Origin: JBFHNV01 sp965365655
GTDB lineage: Bacteria; Pseudomonadota; Gammaproteobacteria; HK1
Assembly: GCA_965365655.1 (NCBI GenBank)
Contig: CBDUCN010000152.1
Coordinates: forward strand, 1 to 11,432
Length of the DNA: 11,432 nt
Reading direction: 5' to 3'
The notes beneath the pieces are model-generated. The model ran no database searches, was not told where the DNA came from, and was given only the letters and a program-made list of their open reading frames with translations. Positions 1 to 8,266 of this stretch are shown here, in pieces (positions within the stretch are counted from its first letter, which is position 1; each line of letters starts with the position of its first letter). A program made the translations under genes and the position numbers.

Positions 1-100
1 CGGCGCGGGCGGGCGAAGGGGCGGCATTGTAGCCGCTCGGCCCCGGCGCGGCCGGTCGGTGCCCCGCGCGGCCGTGCAGGGCGGGATGCCCGGCCGGTGC
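1..100. other. Left-edge GC-rich sequence, no gene recognised
   Basis: Very GC-rich sequence between the window edge and the foldback element. The minus strand has an ATG at 25-27 opening a short Pro/Arg-rich frame that runs off the edge. It does not resemble the start of HisG, which often follows murA in gammaproteobacteria, and I do not call it a gene. No promoter or terminator with a U tract is visible. Confidence 0.4.
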
Positions 101-121
101 CTAGTGTTCCGTCCCGCAAAC
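101..121 (+). repeat. Left terminal inverted repeat of the foldback element
   Basis: Starts CTAGTGTTCCGTCCC and pairs with 248-268 at 19 of 21 positions; the mismatches are at repeat positions 8 and 16. The position-8 difference is T here against C in the other arm. Confidence 0.75.
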
Positions 122-177
122 AGCTTGCGAATTCTCGGCGAGCCATCCGTGCCGTGTGGCAAGGCGCGGCGAGGAGT

Positions 178-193
178 AATAGCCGTCGCTATT
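178..193. repeat. Central hairpin of the foldback element
   Basis: Perfect AATAGC/GCTATT stem of 6 bp around the 4-base loop CGTC. Its centre (185.5) lies one base from the midpoint of the 101-268 element (184.5), which supports a single symmetric foldback rather than two unrelated repeats. Confidence 0.65.
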
Positions 194-247
194 GCGACGA
201 GTCGCAACGCCGCCACGCGGTGCGGGGGCCGGCGAGAAACGCAATGT

Positions 248-268
248 GTTTGTGGGACGGGACACTAG
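248..268 (-). repeat. Right terminal inverted repeat of the foldback element
   Basis: Read on the minus strand it starts CTAGTGTCCCGTCCC, nearly identical to the left end. Bases 265-267 of this repeat are the complement of the murA TAG stop codon, so the element's outer edge and the gene end coincide. Confidence 0.75.
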
Positions 269-1524
269 CCCGGGACCCGGCGGATGCGCGCGCCCAGCTT
301 CGCGAGCTTCTCCTCGATGCCCTCGTAGCCGCGATCGATGTGGTAGATGCGGTCCACCGAGGTGTCGCCCTGGGCCACCAGCCCGGCCAGCACGAGGCTC
401 GCCGACGCGCGCAGATCGGTGGCCATCACCGGCGCGGCGGTCAGCTTGCCGACGCCGCGCGTGACGGCCGTGTTGCCCTCCAGGCGGATGTCGGCGCCCA
501 TGCGCTGCAGCTCGTGCACGTGCATGAAGCGGTTCTCGAACACCGTCTCCGAGATCACCCCGGTGCCGTCCGCGACCACGTTCAGCGCCGTGAACTGCGC
601 CTGCATGTCGGTAGGGAACGCCGGGAAGGGCGAGGTCTTGATGTTCACCGCCTGCGGCCGGCGGTTCGACATGTCGAGGCGGATCCAGGTGTCGCCCACC
701 TCCACGTCTGCGCCCGCCTCCTCGAGCTTGCTCACCACCGCCTCCAGCATCCCCGGCGCGGTGTTCTTCACCGTCACCGTGCCGCCGGTGATCGCCGCCG
801 CGACGAGATAGGTGCCCGTCTCGATACGGTCCGGGAGCACGTCGTAGTGGGTGCCCTTCAGCTCGTCCACGCCCTCGATCGTGATCGTGTCCGTGCCCGC
901 ACCGCTGATCTTCGCCCCCATCGCGATGAGACAGCGCGCGAGATCCACGACCTCGGGCTCGCGCGCCGCGTTCTCGATCAGCGTGGTGCCGCGCGCCAGC
1001 GTCGCCGCCATCATCAGGTTCTCGGTGCCGGTGACGGTGACGAGATCCATCATCAGCCGGGTGCCCTTGAGGCGCTTCGCGCGGGCGTGCACGTAGCCGC
1101 CCTCCACCCGGATGTCCGCCCCCATCTTCGCGAGCCCCTCGATGTGCAGGTTCACCGGGCGCGAGCCGATCGCGCAGCCGCCGGGCAGCGACACGCTGGC
1201 CTCTCCGAAGCGGGTCAGCAGCGGCCCCAGCACGAGGATGGACGCACGCATGGTCTTCACCAGCTCGTAGGGGGCGAAGAACTCGCGGATGGTGGACGTG
1301 TCCACCTCGATGCGCATGCGCTCGTCCACCACCAGCGACACGCCCATGCGCCCCAGCAGCTCCATGGTGGTCGTGATGTCGTGCAGGTGCGGGATGTTGC
1401 CGACGGTCATCGGGCCGTCGGTGAGCAGGGTGCTCGCGAGGATCGGCAGGGCCGCGTTCTTCGCGCCGGAGATGCGCACCTCGCCGCTCAGCGGGGCGCC
1501 GCCGGTGATGATCAGCTTGTCCAT
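265..1524 (-). CDS. murA: UDP-N-acetylglucosamine 1-carboxyvinyltransferase MurA
   Basis: Cytoplasmic enzyme that transfers the enolpyruvyl group of phosphoenolpyruvate to UDP-N-acetylglucosamine, the first committed step of peptidoglycan synthesis. The ATG at 1524 gives 419 residues, the same length as E. coli MurA, starting MDKLIITGG. With this start the substrate-binding Lys of GAKNAALP is residue 22, as in the family. A GTG at 1557 would add 11 residues but breaks that register, and neither start has a clear Shine-Dalgarno. The catalytic cysteine lies in PGGCAIGSRPVN (Cys117). Because it is Cys rather than Asp, the enzyme is expected to be fosfomycin-sensitive (family knowledge). The FPTDMQAQF segment carries the conserved Asp. 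The C terminus (LGARIRRVPG) ends at the normal place, but the stop codon lies in the outer edge of the foldback element. It is the last gene of the minus-strand block, 93 bp after ibaG, an adjacency known from many gammaproteobacteria. Confidence 0.97.
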   Translation of the reverse strand: MDKLIITGGAPLSGEVRISGAKNAALPILASTLLTDGPMTVGNIPHLHDITTTMELLGRMGVSLVVDERMRIEVDTSTIREFFAPYELVKTMRASILVLGPLLTRFGEASVSLPGGCAIGSRPVNLHIEGLAKMGADIRVEGGYVHARAKRLKGTRLMMDLVTVTGTENLMMAATLARGTTLIENAAREPEVVDLARCLIAMGAKISGAGTDTITIEGVDELKGTHYDVLPDRIETGTYLVAAAITGGTVTVKNTAPGMLEAVVSKLEEAGADVEVGDTWIRLDMSNRRPQAVNIKTSPFPAFPTDMQAQFTALNVVADGTGVISETVFENRFMHVHELQRMGADIRLEGNTAVTRGVGKLTAAPVMATDLRASASLVLAGLVAQGDTSVDRIYHIDRGYEGIEEKLAKLGARIRRVPG

Positions 1525-1596
1525 GCCGCGCGCGGAGACGTCAGTGCCCGCGCGCACGCCGCGATGCGGAAGCGCGGAAGGTGCGCACCGCGGCGG

Positions 1597-1612
1597 CGGC
1601 GCTTCGGCGCCG
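1597..1612. repeat. Hairpin just downstream of ibaG
   Basis: Perfect 6-bp stem (CGGCGC/GCGCCG) with a 4-base loop, TTCG on the plus strand and CGAA on the transcribed minus strand. It begins five bases after the ibaG stop. No U tract follows on the minus strand, so it is not a canonical intrinsic terminator. It could mark an RNA end or processing site between ibaG and murA, or be a chance product of the high GC content. Confidence 0.35.
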
Positions 1613-1617
1613 GCCCC

Positions 1618-1860
1618 TCACGAGGCCAGCTCGCGCCACTGGGCGGGGGTGTAGGTCTTCAGCGACAGCGCGTGCAGGGCGTCGGTGTCGAAACGATCGC
1701 CTAGCGTCGCGTACACCATGCGGTGGCGCGCGAGGGTCGGCTTGCCGTCGAAGGCGGCGCTGACCACGGTCGCGTCGAAGTGGCGCCCGTCGCCGCTCAC
1801 GCGCACCTCGTCGCAGGCGAGCCCGGCCTCGATCAGGGCCTTGATCTCATCGGTCAGCAC
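1618..1860 (-). CDS. ibaG: BolA-family protein IbaG
   Basis: Small BolA-like protein of 80 residues (E. coli IbaG is about 84). BolA-family proteins pair with monothiol glutaredoxins in iron-sulfur cluster handling. In the mla-murA neighbourhood the gene is named ibaG (formerly yrbA) and has been linked to acid stress. The BolA signature is clear: VSGDGRHFDATVVS near residues 21-34, ARHRMVYATLG around 44-54 with His46, and HALSLKTYTP at 63-72. The start is GTG at 1860, decided by a GGAGG Shine-Dalgarno at 1867-1871 with a 6-base spacer. The first 14 bases overlap the end of mlaB, so translation is probably coupled. A Cys at position 16 might be an extra metal ligand, but that is only a possibility. 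Confidence 0.92.
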   Translation of the reverse strand: MLTDEIKALIEAGLACDEVRVSGDGRHFDATVVSAAFDGKPTLARHRMVYATLGDRFDTDALHALSLKTYTPAQWRELAS

Positions 1861-2185
1861 CGTCGTCCTCCACTCCGATCAATCCGTCCAGCCCGCTCAC
1901 CCGGGCGATGTCGGCCAGCTGCGGCGGCGCGCCCTCGATCGCGAGGTCCAGGCCGCGGCGGCGTGCCGCGCGCAGCCAGTCCACCACCAGCGCCAGCCCG
2001 GCGCTGTCGCTGCGCCGCACCGCGGCGAGGTCCAGCACGGCACGCTCGCCGACGACGCCATCGATCGCGCGGCGGCCCGGCTCGAGCACCGCCCCGACCG
2101 TGTGCAGGTCCAGCACCCCGGCGAGCGTGAGCCGCGCGCCGTCCACGCCGAGCTCGGCCGCCGCGGCGCCGGCGGGCTCAGCCAC
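1847..2185 (-). CDS. mlaB: STAS-domain phospholipid transport protein MlaB
   Basis: Cytoplasmic regulatory subunit of the MlaFEDB complex; it binds the ATPase MlaF and is needed for complex stability and activity (known for the family). The product is 112 residues, slightly longer than E. coli MlaB (about 97). The extra length is mainly an Ala-rich N terminus. The STAS fold shows as LTLAGVLDLHTV near the N terminus, AVLDLAAVRRSDSAGLALVVDWL in the middle and an LADIARVSGLDGLIG end. The SDSAG segment corresponds to the functionally important loop that has Thr52 in E. coli. The start is GTG at 2185. No strong Shine-Dalgarno is visible, but the start overlaps the mlaC stop by 8 bases, which suggests translational coupling. 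The identification rests on position as much as on sequence, since STAS proteins diverge widely. Confidence 0.9.
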   Translation of the reverse strand: MAEPAGAAAAELGVDGARLTLAGVLDLHTVGAVLEPGRRAIDGVVGERAVLDLAAVRRSDSAGLALVVDWLRAARRRGLDLAIEGAPPQLADIARVSGLDGLIGVEDDGADR

Positions 2186-2804
2186 TGACGGTGCGGTTGC
2201 GCTCGCCTAGACGCTGGATCAGGCCGTCGATGCCGTTGCGGCTGATCTCCTGACCGAAGCTGGAGCGGTAGTTGATCACCAGGCTCACCCCGTCGACCGC
2301 GACGTCGTAGACCTTCCAGCCGCTGTCGGTCCTGTACATCTCGTAGCTGATCGGGATCGCCGGCCCGCTACCCTGGTCGATCTTCGCCCGCACGGTGACC
2401 TCGTCGTCCGAGCGCTTGCGCGTCGATTCGAAGTCCACCGTCTGGTCGCGGTAGTTCAGGAGGGCCTGACTGTAGGTGCGCACCAGCAGCGCCTCGAACT
2501 CCTCGACGAACGCCGCGCGCTGCTCCTTCGAGGCCGAGCGCCAGTGCCGCCCGAGCACCCAGCGCGACATCCGCTCGAAGTCGAAGCTCGGCACGATCAC
2601 CTCCTCGACCAGCCCGTAGAGCCGGCTCGGGTCGGTCTTCAGGCTGTCGATCTCCGAGCGCAGGACCGCGAGCACCTTTTCGGTGGTGTCGCGGACCGCG
2701 GCCTGAGCCTCGCTGTCGGCCTCCGCAGCGGTCACGACCGGGGCCGCCATCAGCCACGCGCCGGCTGCGGCGCCGGCGAGAACGGAACGTACTGTGCTCA
2801 TCAT
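2178..2804 (-). CDS. mlaC: Periplasmic phospholipid-binding protein MlaC
   Basis: Soluble periplasmic shuttle that carries phospholipid between the outer-membrane MlaA-porin complex and the inner-membrane MlaFEDB complex. The product is about 208 residues. The N terminus is a signal peptide: a Ser/Arg start, a hydrophobic Ala/Gly-rich core, then an Ala-rich region (VVTAAEA) suitable for signal peptidase I, with mature protein starting near residue 22-26. The mature part shows family features: VIPSFDFERMSRWVLGRHW, RAAFVEEFEALLVRTYSQAL, YEMYRTDSGWKVYDV and a VSLVINYRSSFGQEI end. Two adjacent ATGs (2804 and 2801) are possible. A GAGAAG Shine-Dalgarno at 2809-2814 is 4 bases from the first and 7 from the second, so 2801 may be the true start. 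Longer readings to 2855 add a basic segment before the signal peptide and are unlikely. It lies 55 bp after mlaD. Confidence 0.95.
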   Translation of the reverse strand: MMSTVRSVLAGAAAGAWLMAAPVVTAAEADSEAQAAVRDTTEKVLAVLRSEIDSLKTDPSRLYGLVEEVIVPSFDFERMSRWVLGRHWRSASKEQRAAFVEEFEALLVRTYSQALLNYRDQTVDFESTRKRSDDEVTVRAKIDQGSGPAIPISYEMYRTDSGWKVYDVAVDGVSLVINYRSSFGQEISRNGIDGLIQRLGERNRTVSG

Positions 2805-2859
2805 CTCGCTTCTCACTCTCGATGCTCGATGGGTTCGGGAGCGGGCACGGCGCACGGCG

Positions 2860-3345
2860 CTAGAACGTGCTCCCGCCCTTCCCCGAATCCGACTGGCCCT
2901 GACTGTACAAGAACTGCCCGATCAGCTCCTCGAGGACGACCGCGGACTGCGTGAGCCGGATCTCGGACCCCTCCTCCAGAAACTTCTCCTCGCCGCCGGG
3001 CAGCAGCGCCACGTACTGCTCGCCGAGCAGCCCGGCGGTGTAGATGCTGGCCGAGGTATCTGTCGGAATCCTGGCGTGATCCGGGCTGATCGTGAGCGTC
3101 ACGGCGGCCTGGTAGGTGTCCTCGTCGATGCGGATGCCGCTCACCCGCCCCACCCGCACCCCGGCCATCGTCACCGGCGAGCGCACCTTGAGGCCGCCGA
3201 TGTTGTCGAATCGCGCGGTCACCTCGTAGCCGCCGTCGCCGGAGAGCTCGGCGAGGTTGCTCACCTTCATCGCGAGCATCAGCAGCGCCGCAAAGCCCAG
3301 CGCCACGAACAGCCCGACCAGGATCTCGGTGTTCTTTCCCGTCAT
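2860..3345 (-). CDS. mlaD: MCE-domain phospholipid transporter subunit MlaD
   Basis: Inner-membrane-anchored MCE-domain subunit. In E. coli six copies form a ring over MlaE through which lipid passes to or from MlaC. The product is 161 residues (E. coli MlaD is 183, with a longer C-terminal tail). One N-terminal membrane helix covers about residues 7-26 (ILVGLFVALGFAALLMLAM) behind a short MTGKNTE cytoplasmic end. The MCE domain follows at about 38-118, with ARFDNIGGLKVRSPVTMAGVRVGRV and AGLLGEQYVALLPGG as the clearest matches. A C-terminal helical part (VVLEELIGQFLY) corresponds to the pore-lining helix of the hexamer. The ATG at 3345 has a GGGAG Shine-Dalgarno at 3355-3359, 9 bases upstream. 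It lies 52 bp after mlaE. Confidence 0.96.
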   Translation of the reverse strand: MTGKNTEILVGLFVALGFAALLMLAMKVSNLAELSGDGGYEVTARFDNIGGLKVRSPVTMAGVRVGRVSGIRIDEDTYQAAVTLTISPDHARIPTDTSASIYTAGLLGEQYVALLPGGEEKFLEEGSEIRLTQSAVVLEELIGQFLYSQGQSDSGKGGSTF

Positions 3346-3397
3346 CGGCCAGCACTCCCGCTTGTGCCCGTGGTTTCGAGTCCCGTGCGCATTGCCG

Positions 3398-4177
3398 TCA
3401 GTCGAACATCAGCGCGGTGAGCACGAAGTCCGAGCCCAGCACCGCGAGCGACGCATTCACCACCGTGCGCGTGGTCGCGGCGCTGACGCCTTCCGAGGTC
3501 GGCACGGTGTCGTAACCCTCGAACACCGCGATCCACGTCACCAGGACCCCGAACACCACGCTCTTCACGACCACGCCGTTGATGATGTCCTCGCCGAGCG
3601 CCACCTTGTCCTGCATCTGCGACCAGAACGCGCCCGCGTCCACCCCGAGCAGGCCGACGCCGACGAAGTAGCCGCCGATCACGCCCACGGCCGTGAAAAT
3701 GGCGGCCAGCAGCGGCATCGCCAGCACGCCGGCCAGGAAGCGCGGCGCCACCACGTAGCGCAGCGGGTCCACCGCCATCATCTCCATGCCGTCGAGCTGC
3801 TCGGTGGCCTTCATCAGCCCGATCTCGGCGGTCAGCGCGGAGCCTGCCCGGCCGGCGAACAGCAGCGCCGAGATCACCGGCCCCAGCTCCCGGACCAGGC
3901 TCAAGGCGACGACCACGCCCAGCGACTCCTCGGCGCCGAAGTCGACCAGCGTATTGTAGCCCTGCAGCGCGAGCACCATGCCGACGAACAGGCCCGAGAC
4001 CACGATGATCAGCAGCGAGCGCACCCCCACCGACCACACCTCGCGCACCAGCAGCCCGAAGCGCGCGACCGCCTCCGGCAGCGCGACGAGCACCTGCACG
4101 AAGAAGACGTGACCACGGCCCAGGCGCTGGAAGAAGCGCAGGCCCCAGCGCCCGAGCGCACGCAGCGACCCGATCAT
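3398..4177 (-). CDS. mlaE: ABC transporter permease MlaE
   Basis: Integral inner-membrane permease of the MlaFEDB phospholipid transporter, working as a dimer under the MlaD ring. The product is 259 residues, the usual length (E. coli 260). Family hallmarks: an amphipathic N-terminal helix region, a first hydrophobic segment (SLLIIVVSGLFVGMVLALQGY), then RELGPVISALLFAGRAGSALTAE with the adjacent ATEQLDGMEMMAVDPLRYVV, which is the coupling-helix region facing the ATPase. Further membrane segments follow (LAGVLAMPLLAAIFTAVGVIGG and VVKSVVFGVLVTWIAVFEGY), ending in a TTRTVVNAS stretch and a final helix. The ATG at 4175-4177 overlaps the mlaF TGA in an ATGA arrangement, a typical sign of coupled translation and equal stoichiometry. 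Confidence 0.97.
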   Translation of the reverse strand: MIGSLRALGRWGLRFFQRLGRGHVFFVQVLVALPEAVARFGLLVREVWSVGVRSLLIIVVSGLFVGMVLALQGYNTLVDFGAEESLGVVVALSLVRELGPVISALLFAGRAGSALTAEIGLMKATEQLDGMEMMAVDPLRYVVAPRFLAGVLAMPLLAAIFTAVGVIGGYFVGVGLLGVDAGAFWSQMQDKVALGEDIINGVVVKSVVFGVLVTWIAVFEGYDTVPTSEGVSAATTRTVVNASLAVLGSDFVLTALMFD

Positions 4178-4980
4178 CCCGCGGCCTGCAGCAGTTCATC
4201 GAGGTAGGCCGGTCCCGGGTAGTGAAAGGGCACCGGGCCGTCGGGAAGGCCTTTCATGAACTGTTCCACCTGCGGCACCGCGGCCTTGCCCAGCGACTCC
4301 GGGCTGCCCTCCCCGGCCACCTTGCCGTCGGATATCACGTAGATGTAGTCGGCGATGGAGCAGGTCTCGTGGATGTCGTGCGACACCACGATGCTGGTCA
4401 GCCCCAGGGCGTCGTTCAGGCGCCGGATGAGCCGCACCAGGATGCCCATCGAGATGGGATCCTGCCCGGCGAACGGCTCGTCGTACATGATCATCGTCGG
4501 GTCCAGCGCGATCGCGCGCGCCAGCGCGGCGCGGCGCGCCATGCCGCCGGAGAGCTCGCGCGGCATCAGGTGGCGCGCCGCGCGCAGGCCCACCGCCTCG
4601 AGCTTCATCAGCACGAGGTCGCGGATCATCGAGTCCGGCAGGTCGGTGTGCTCGCGCAGCGGAAAGGCCACGTTTCCGAACACGTCGAGGTCGGTGAGCA
4701 GCGCGCCGCTCTGGAACAGCATTCCCATGCGCTTGCGCAGGTCGAACAGCCCGTCGCGCCCGAGCGCGGTCACGTCGTCGCCGAACACGTTCACCGTGCC
4801 GCGCGCCGGGCGGAGCTGTCCCGCGATGATCTTCAGAAGGGTGGTCTTGCCGGTGCCGCTCGGGCCCATGATGGCGGTCACGCGGCCGCGCACGATGTCG
4901 ACGTCGACGCCGTCGAAGATCACGCGATCGCCGCGCGCGAAGTGCAGCCCCCGAACCTTGACCAGGACGTCTTGCGTCAT
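4174..4980 (-). CDS. mlaF: ABC transporter ATPase MlaF
   Basis: Cytoplasmic ATPase that powers MlaFEDB phospholipid transport. With the ATG at 4980 the product is 268 residues (E. coli 269). All ATPase motifs are present: Walker A GPSGTGKT at 39-46, Q-loop Gln90, signature LSGGM at 143-147 followed by ARRAALARA (the form seen in MCE-linked ATPases), Walker B MIMYDEP with Asp167 and Glu168, and the H-switch His201 in VSHD. After about residue 240 a C-terminal extension (FMKGLPDGPVPFHYPGPAYLDELL) matches the family tail that in E. coli contacts the neighbouring MlaF and the MlaB side. The frame stays open upstream into secF to 5466, but that region has no ABC homology, so the start is placed at MTQDVL. 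The Shine-Dalgarno is weak. The gene begins only 17 bp after the secF stop. Confidence 0.97.
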   Translation of the reverse strand: MTQDVLVKVRGLHFARGDRVIFDGVDVDIVRGRVTAIMGPSGTGKTTLLKIIAGQLRPARGTVNVFGDDVTALGRDGLFDLRKRMGMLFQSGALLTDLDVFGNVAFPLREHTDLPDSMIRDLVLMKLEAVGLRAARHLMPRELSGGMARRAALARAIALDPTMIMYDEPFAGQDPISMGILVRLIRRLNDALGLTSIVVSHDIHETCSIADYIYVISDGKVAGEGSPESLGKAAVPQVEQFMKGLPDGPVPFHYPGPAYLDELLQAAG

Positions 4981-4981
4981 C

Positions 4982-5013
4982 GGCCGGGCGTCCCGGCTCA
5001 GGGCCGGGCGTCC
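4982..5013. repeat. 12-bp direct repeat around the secF stop
   Basis: GGCCGGGCGTCC occurs at 4982-4993 and again at 5002-5013, 20 bp apart, one copy in the last secF codons and one in the secF-mlaF gap. The first copy also sits in a small perfect hairpin, CCGGG-CGT-CCCGG (4984-4996). This may be a short local duplication. Confidence 0.5.
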
Positions 5014-5939
5014 GCCTCCTCCGCGCCTTCCTTCTCCACCGGCATCAGGTCCTGCTTCGACACGCCGAGCTTCACGGTGGTGGTGCTCGCGACGTAGATG
5101 GACGAGTAGGTGCCGATGACCACGCCGACGATCAGGGCGGTCGCGAAGCCGTGGATCAGCTCGCCGCCGAACACGAACAGCGCGATGAGCACGAGCAGGG
5201 TGGTCAACGAGGTCATCAACGTGCGCGACAGGGTCTGGTTCAGCGACGCGTTGACGATCTCGATCGGCGTGCCGCGGCGCATGCGGCGGAAGTTCTCGCG
5301 GATGCGGTCGAACACGACGATGGTGTCGTTCAGCGAGTAGCCGATCACCGCCAGCACCGCGGCGAGCACCGTGAGGTCGAACTCGAGGCCCAGCAGCGAG
5401 AAGAAGCCGATGGTGATGATCACGTCGTGGAACAGCGCCGCCACCGCGCCGGCGGAGAACTTCCACTCGAAGCGGAACATCACGTAGACGAAGATCGCCG
5501 CCAGCGCGATCAGCATCGCGAGGCCGCCGTCTTCCGTCAGCTCCTCGCCCACCTGCGGCCCCACGAACTCCACCCGGCGCAGATCCACCTGCTGCGAGGA
5601 CCCCGCGCGGAGCGCGCGCAGCACCTCGGTGCTCAGCTCGGCGCGGCTCGTGTCGTCGCGCGGCGCGATGCGCACCAGCACGTCGCGGCTGGTGCCGAAG
5701 TGCTGCGCGGTGGCCGACGGGAAGCCGGCGCCGGTGAGCGTGGCGCGCACCTGGTCGATGTCCGCCGGCTGTTCGTAGCCCACCTCGATGAGGGTGCCGC
5801 CGGTGAAGTCGATGCCGAACTCGAGGCCGCGCACGGCGATCGAGGCGAGCGAGACGACCAGCAGCACGGCCGAGAACACCACCGCGCGCCGGCGCTGGGC
5901 CATGAAGTCGACGTGCGACTCGATTCGAAACAGGTCCAT
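4998..5939 (-). CDS. secF: Protein translocase subunit SecF
   Basis: Inner-membrane partner of SecD. SecDF uses the proton gradient to help pull preproteins out of SecYEG on the periplasmic side. The product is 313 residues (E. coli 323) with the RND-like layout of six membrane helices. Helix 1 lies near residues 17-37, followed by GIDFTGGTLIEV at the start of the periplasmic domain. The C-terminal half holds helices 2-6, including LAMLIALAAIFVYVMF, the TVLAAVLAVIGYSLNDTIVVFDRIREN segment with the conserved Asp and Arg of helix 4 and its loop, and LMTSLTTLLVLIALFVFGG. The ATG at 5939 has an AGGAG Shine-Dalgarno at 5951-5955, about 11 bases upstream. The gene follows secD after 16 bp. It is immediately followed by mlaF, so translocase and lipid-transport genes are probably co-transcribed. 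Confidence 0.97.
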   Translation of the reverse strand: MDLFRIESHVDFMAQRRRAVVFSAVLLVVSLASIAVRGLEFGIDFTGGTLIEVGYEQPADIDQVRATLTGAGFPSATAQHFGTSRDVLVRIAPRDDTSRAELSTEVLRALRAGSSQQVDLRRVEFVGPQVGEELTEDGGLAMLIALAAIFVYVMFRFEWKFSAGAVAALFHDVIITIGFFSLLGLEFDLTVLAAVLAVIGYSLNDTIVVFDRIRENFRRMRRGTPIEIVNASLNQTLSRTLMTSLTTLLVLIALFVFGGELIHGFATALIVGVVIGTYSSIYVASTTTVKLGVSKQDLMPVEKEGAEEADARP

Positions 5940-5955
5940 TGGCGTCGGTACTCCT

Positions 5956-7812
<1,857 letters not shown>

Positions 7813-7840
7813 GCTGGCTATTCCCTGGCGTTTACCGGGC

Positions 7841-7858
7841 GGCCGCCCCGCGGCGGCC
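7841..7858. repeat. Hairpin between yajC and secD
   Basis: Perfect 7-bp stem GGCCGCC/GGCGGCC with the 4-base loop CCGC, in the 75-bp gap between yajC and secD and just upstream of the secD Shine-Dalgarno. On the transcribed strand no U tract follows, so it is not a normal terminator. It could slow ribosome access, partly terminate with Rho, or define a processing site that sets the higher yajC level. Its position between genes of different copy number makes this plausible but not shown. Confidence 0.5.
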
Positions 7859-7887
7859 TCGACCGGACCCCGGCGTGCCTGCCGGGC

Positions 7888-8217
7888 TCAGATGGACTTG
7901 ATGGTGCCCTTCGGCATCAGCGTCGCGACCGCCATGCGCTGCACCTTGACCTCGACGCCGTCGGCGATCTCGATCGCGATGAAGCTGTCGGTGACCTTCG
8001 TGACCTTGCCGAGCACCCCGCCCTGGGTGACCACCTCGTCGCCCTTCGCGAGCTTCTCGGTCATCTCGCGGTGCTCCTTCGCGCGCTTCTGCTGCGGGCG
8101 GATGAGCAGGAAGTAGAACAGCGCGAACAGCACCACCAGCATGATCAGCGACGGGAAGGGGCTGCCCTGCGCGCCGCCGCCCCCCTGGGCGTACGCATCG
8201 GAAATCAGGAATCCCAC
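7888..8217 (-). CDS. yajC: Sec translocase accessory protein YajC
   Basis: Small inner-membrane protein associated with SecDF and the Sec holotranslocon. The product is 109 residues (E. coli 110). A short periplasmic N terminus (MGFLISDAYAQ, then Gly-rich) leads into one membrane helix, SLIMLVVLFALFYFLLI, at about 24-40. The family motif RPQQKRAKEHREM follows, and then a cytoplasmic beta-rich domain: KGDEVVTQGGVLGKVTKV and a PKGTIKSI end. The start is GTG at 8217; the N terminus matches the family directly and a GAGG Shine-Dalgarno at 8226-8229 lies 8 bases upstream. An AT-rich likely promoter stands before it at 8258-8266, so yajC-secD-secF can probably be transcribed apart from queA-tgt. 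Confidence 0.97.
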   Translation of the reverse strand: MGFLISDAYAQGGGGAQGSPFPSLIMLVVLFALFYFLLIRPQQKRAKEHREMTEKLAKGDEVVTQGGVLGKVTKVTDSFIAIEIADGVEVKVQRMAVATLMPKGTIKSI

Positions 8218-8257
8218 GGGATGGACCTCGGCGAGTTGGGACGGATCGAAGCCGACA

Positions 8258-8266
8258 ATTATTACA
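8258..8266 (-). promoter_or_regulatory. Extended -10 promoter candidate for yajC-secDF
   Basis: The minus strand reads TGTAATAAT: a TG-n element joined to AATAAT, which matches the -10 consensus TATAAT at 5 of 6 positions. It is the most AT-rich spot in the 99-bp tgt-yajC gap. No convincing -35 is visible 16-18 bp upstream, which fits an extended -10 type. A start near 8251 would give a leader of about 34 nt that includes the yajC Shine-Dalgarno. Confidence 0.5.

Larger units (their letters stand above)
101..268. mobile_element. MITE-like foldback element at the murA stop codon
   Basis: The ends at 101-121 and 248-268 are inverted repeats matching at 19 of 21 positions, and both outer edges read CTAG. 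Similarity between the arms continues inward: a shared TTGCG, then TTCTC, then a stretch around 148-161 that matches 11 of 14 with the opposite arm. The arms meet at a perfect AATAGC/GCTATT stem (178-193) almost exactly at the element's centre, so the whole 168 bp can fold into one long imperfect hairpin. No transposase is encoded. This is the form expected of a non-autonomous miniature inverted-repeat transposable element. CTAG could be a 4-bp target duplication (IS5-type elements use YTAR) or a TA duplication inside CTAG (IS630-type); the parent family is not established here. The element is visibly less GC-rich than its flanks. The right-hand CTAG contains the murA TAG stop. Confidence 0.72.

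Noticed and set aside
1..100. Start of hisG or another gene downstream of murA
   Set aside because: The only minus-strand ATG (25-27) opens a Pro/Arg-rich fragment unlike HisG, and too few bases remain to judge.
1597..1612. Intrinsic terminator after ibaG
   Set aside because: The hairpin is good but no U tract follows on the minus strand, so I list it only as a hairpin.
97..1704. A 535-codon plus-strand frame over the foldback element and murA
   Set aside because: Antisense to murA, with low-complexity Arg/His/Ala composition and no ribosome site; it is a compositional shadow.
4981..5466. N-terminal extension of mlaF into secF
   Set aside because: The extra 160 or so residues are Arg-rich and overlap secF out of frame. 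ABC ATPase homology starts at the ATG at 4980, which gives the normal family length.
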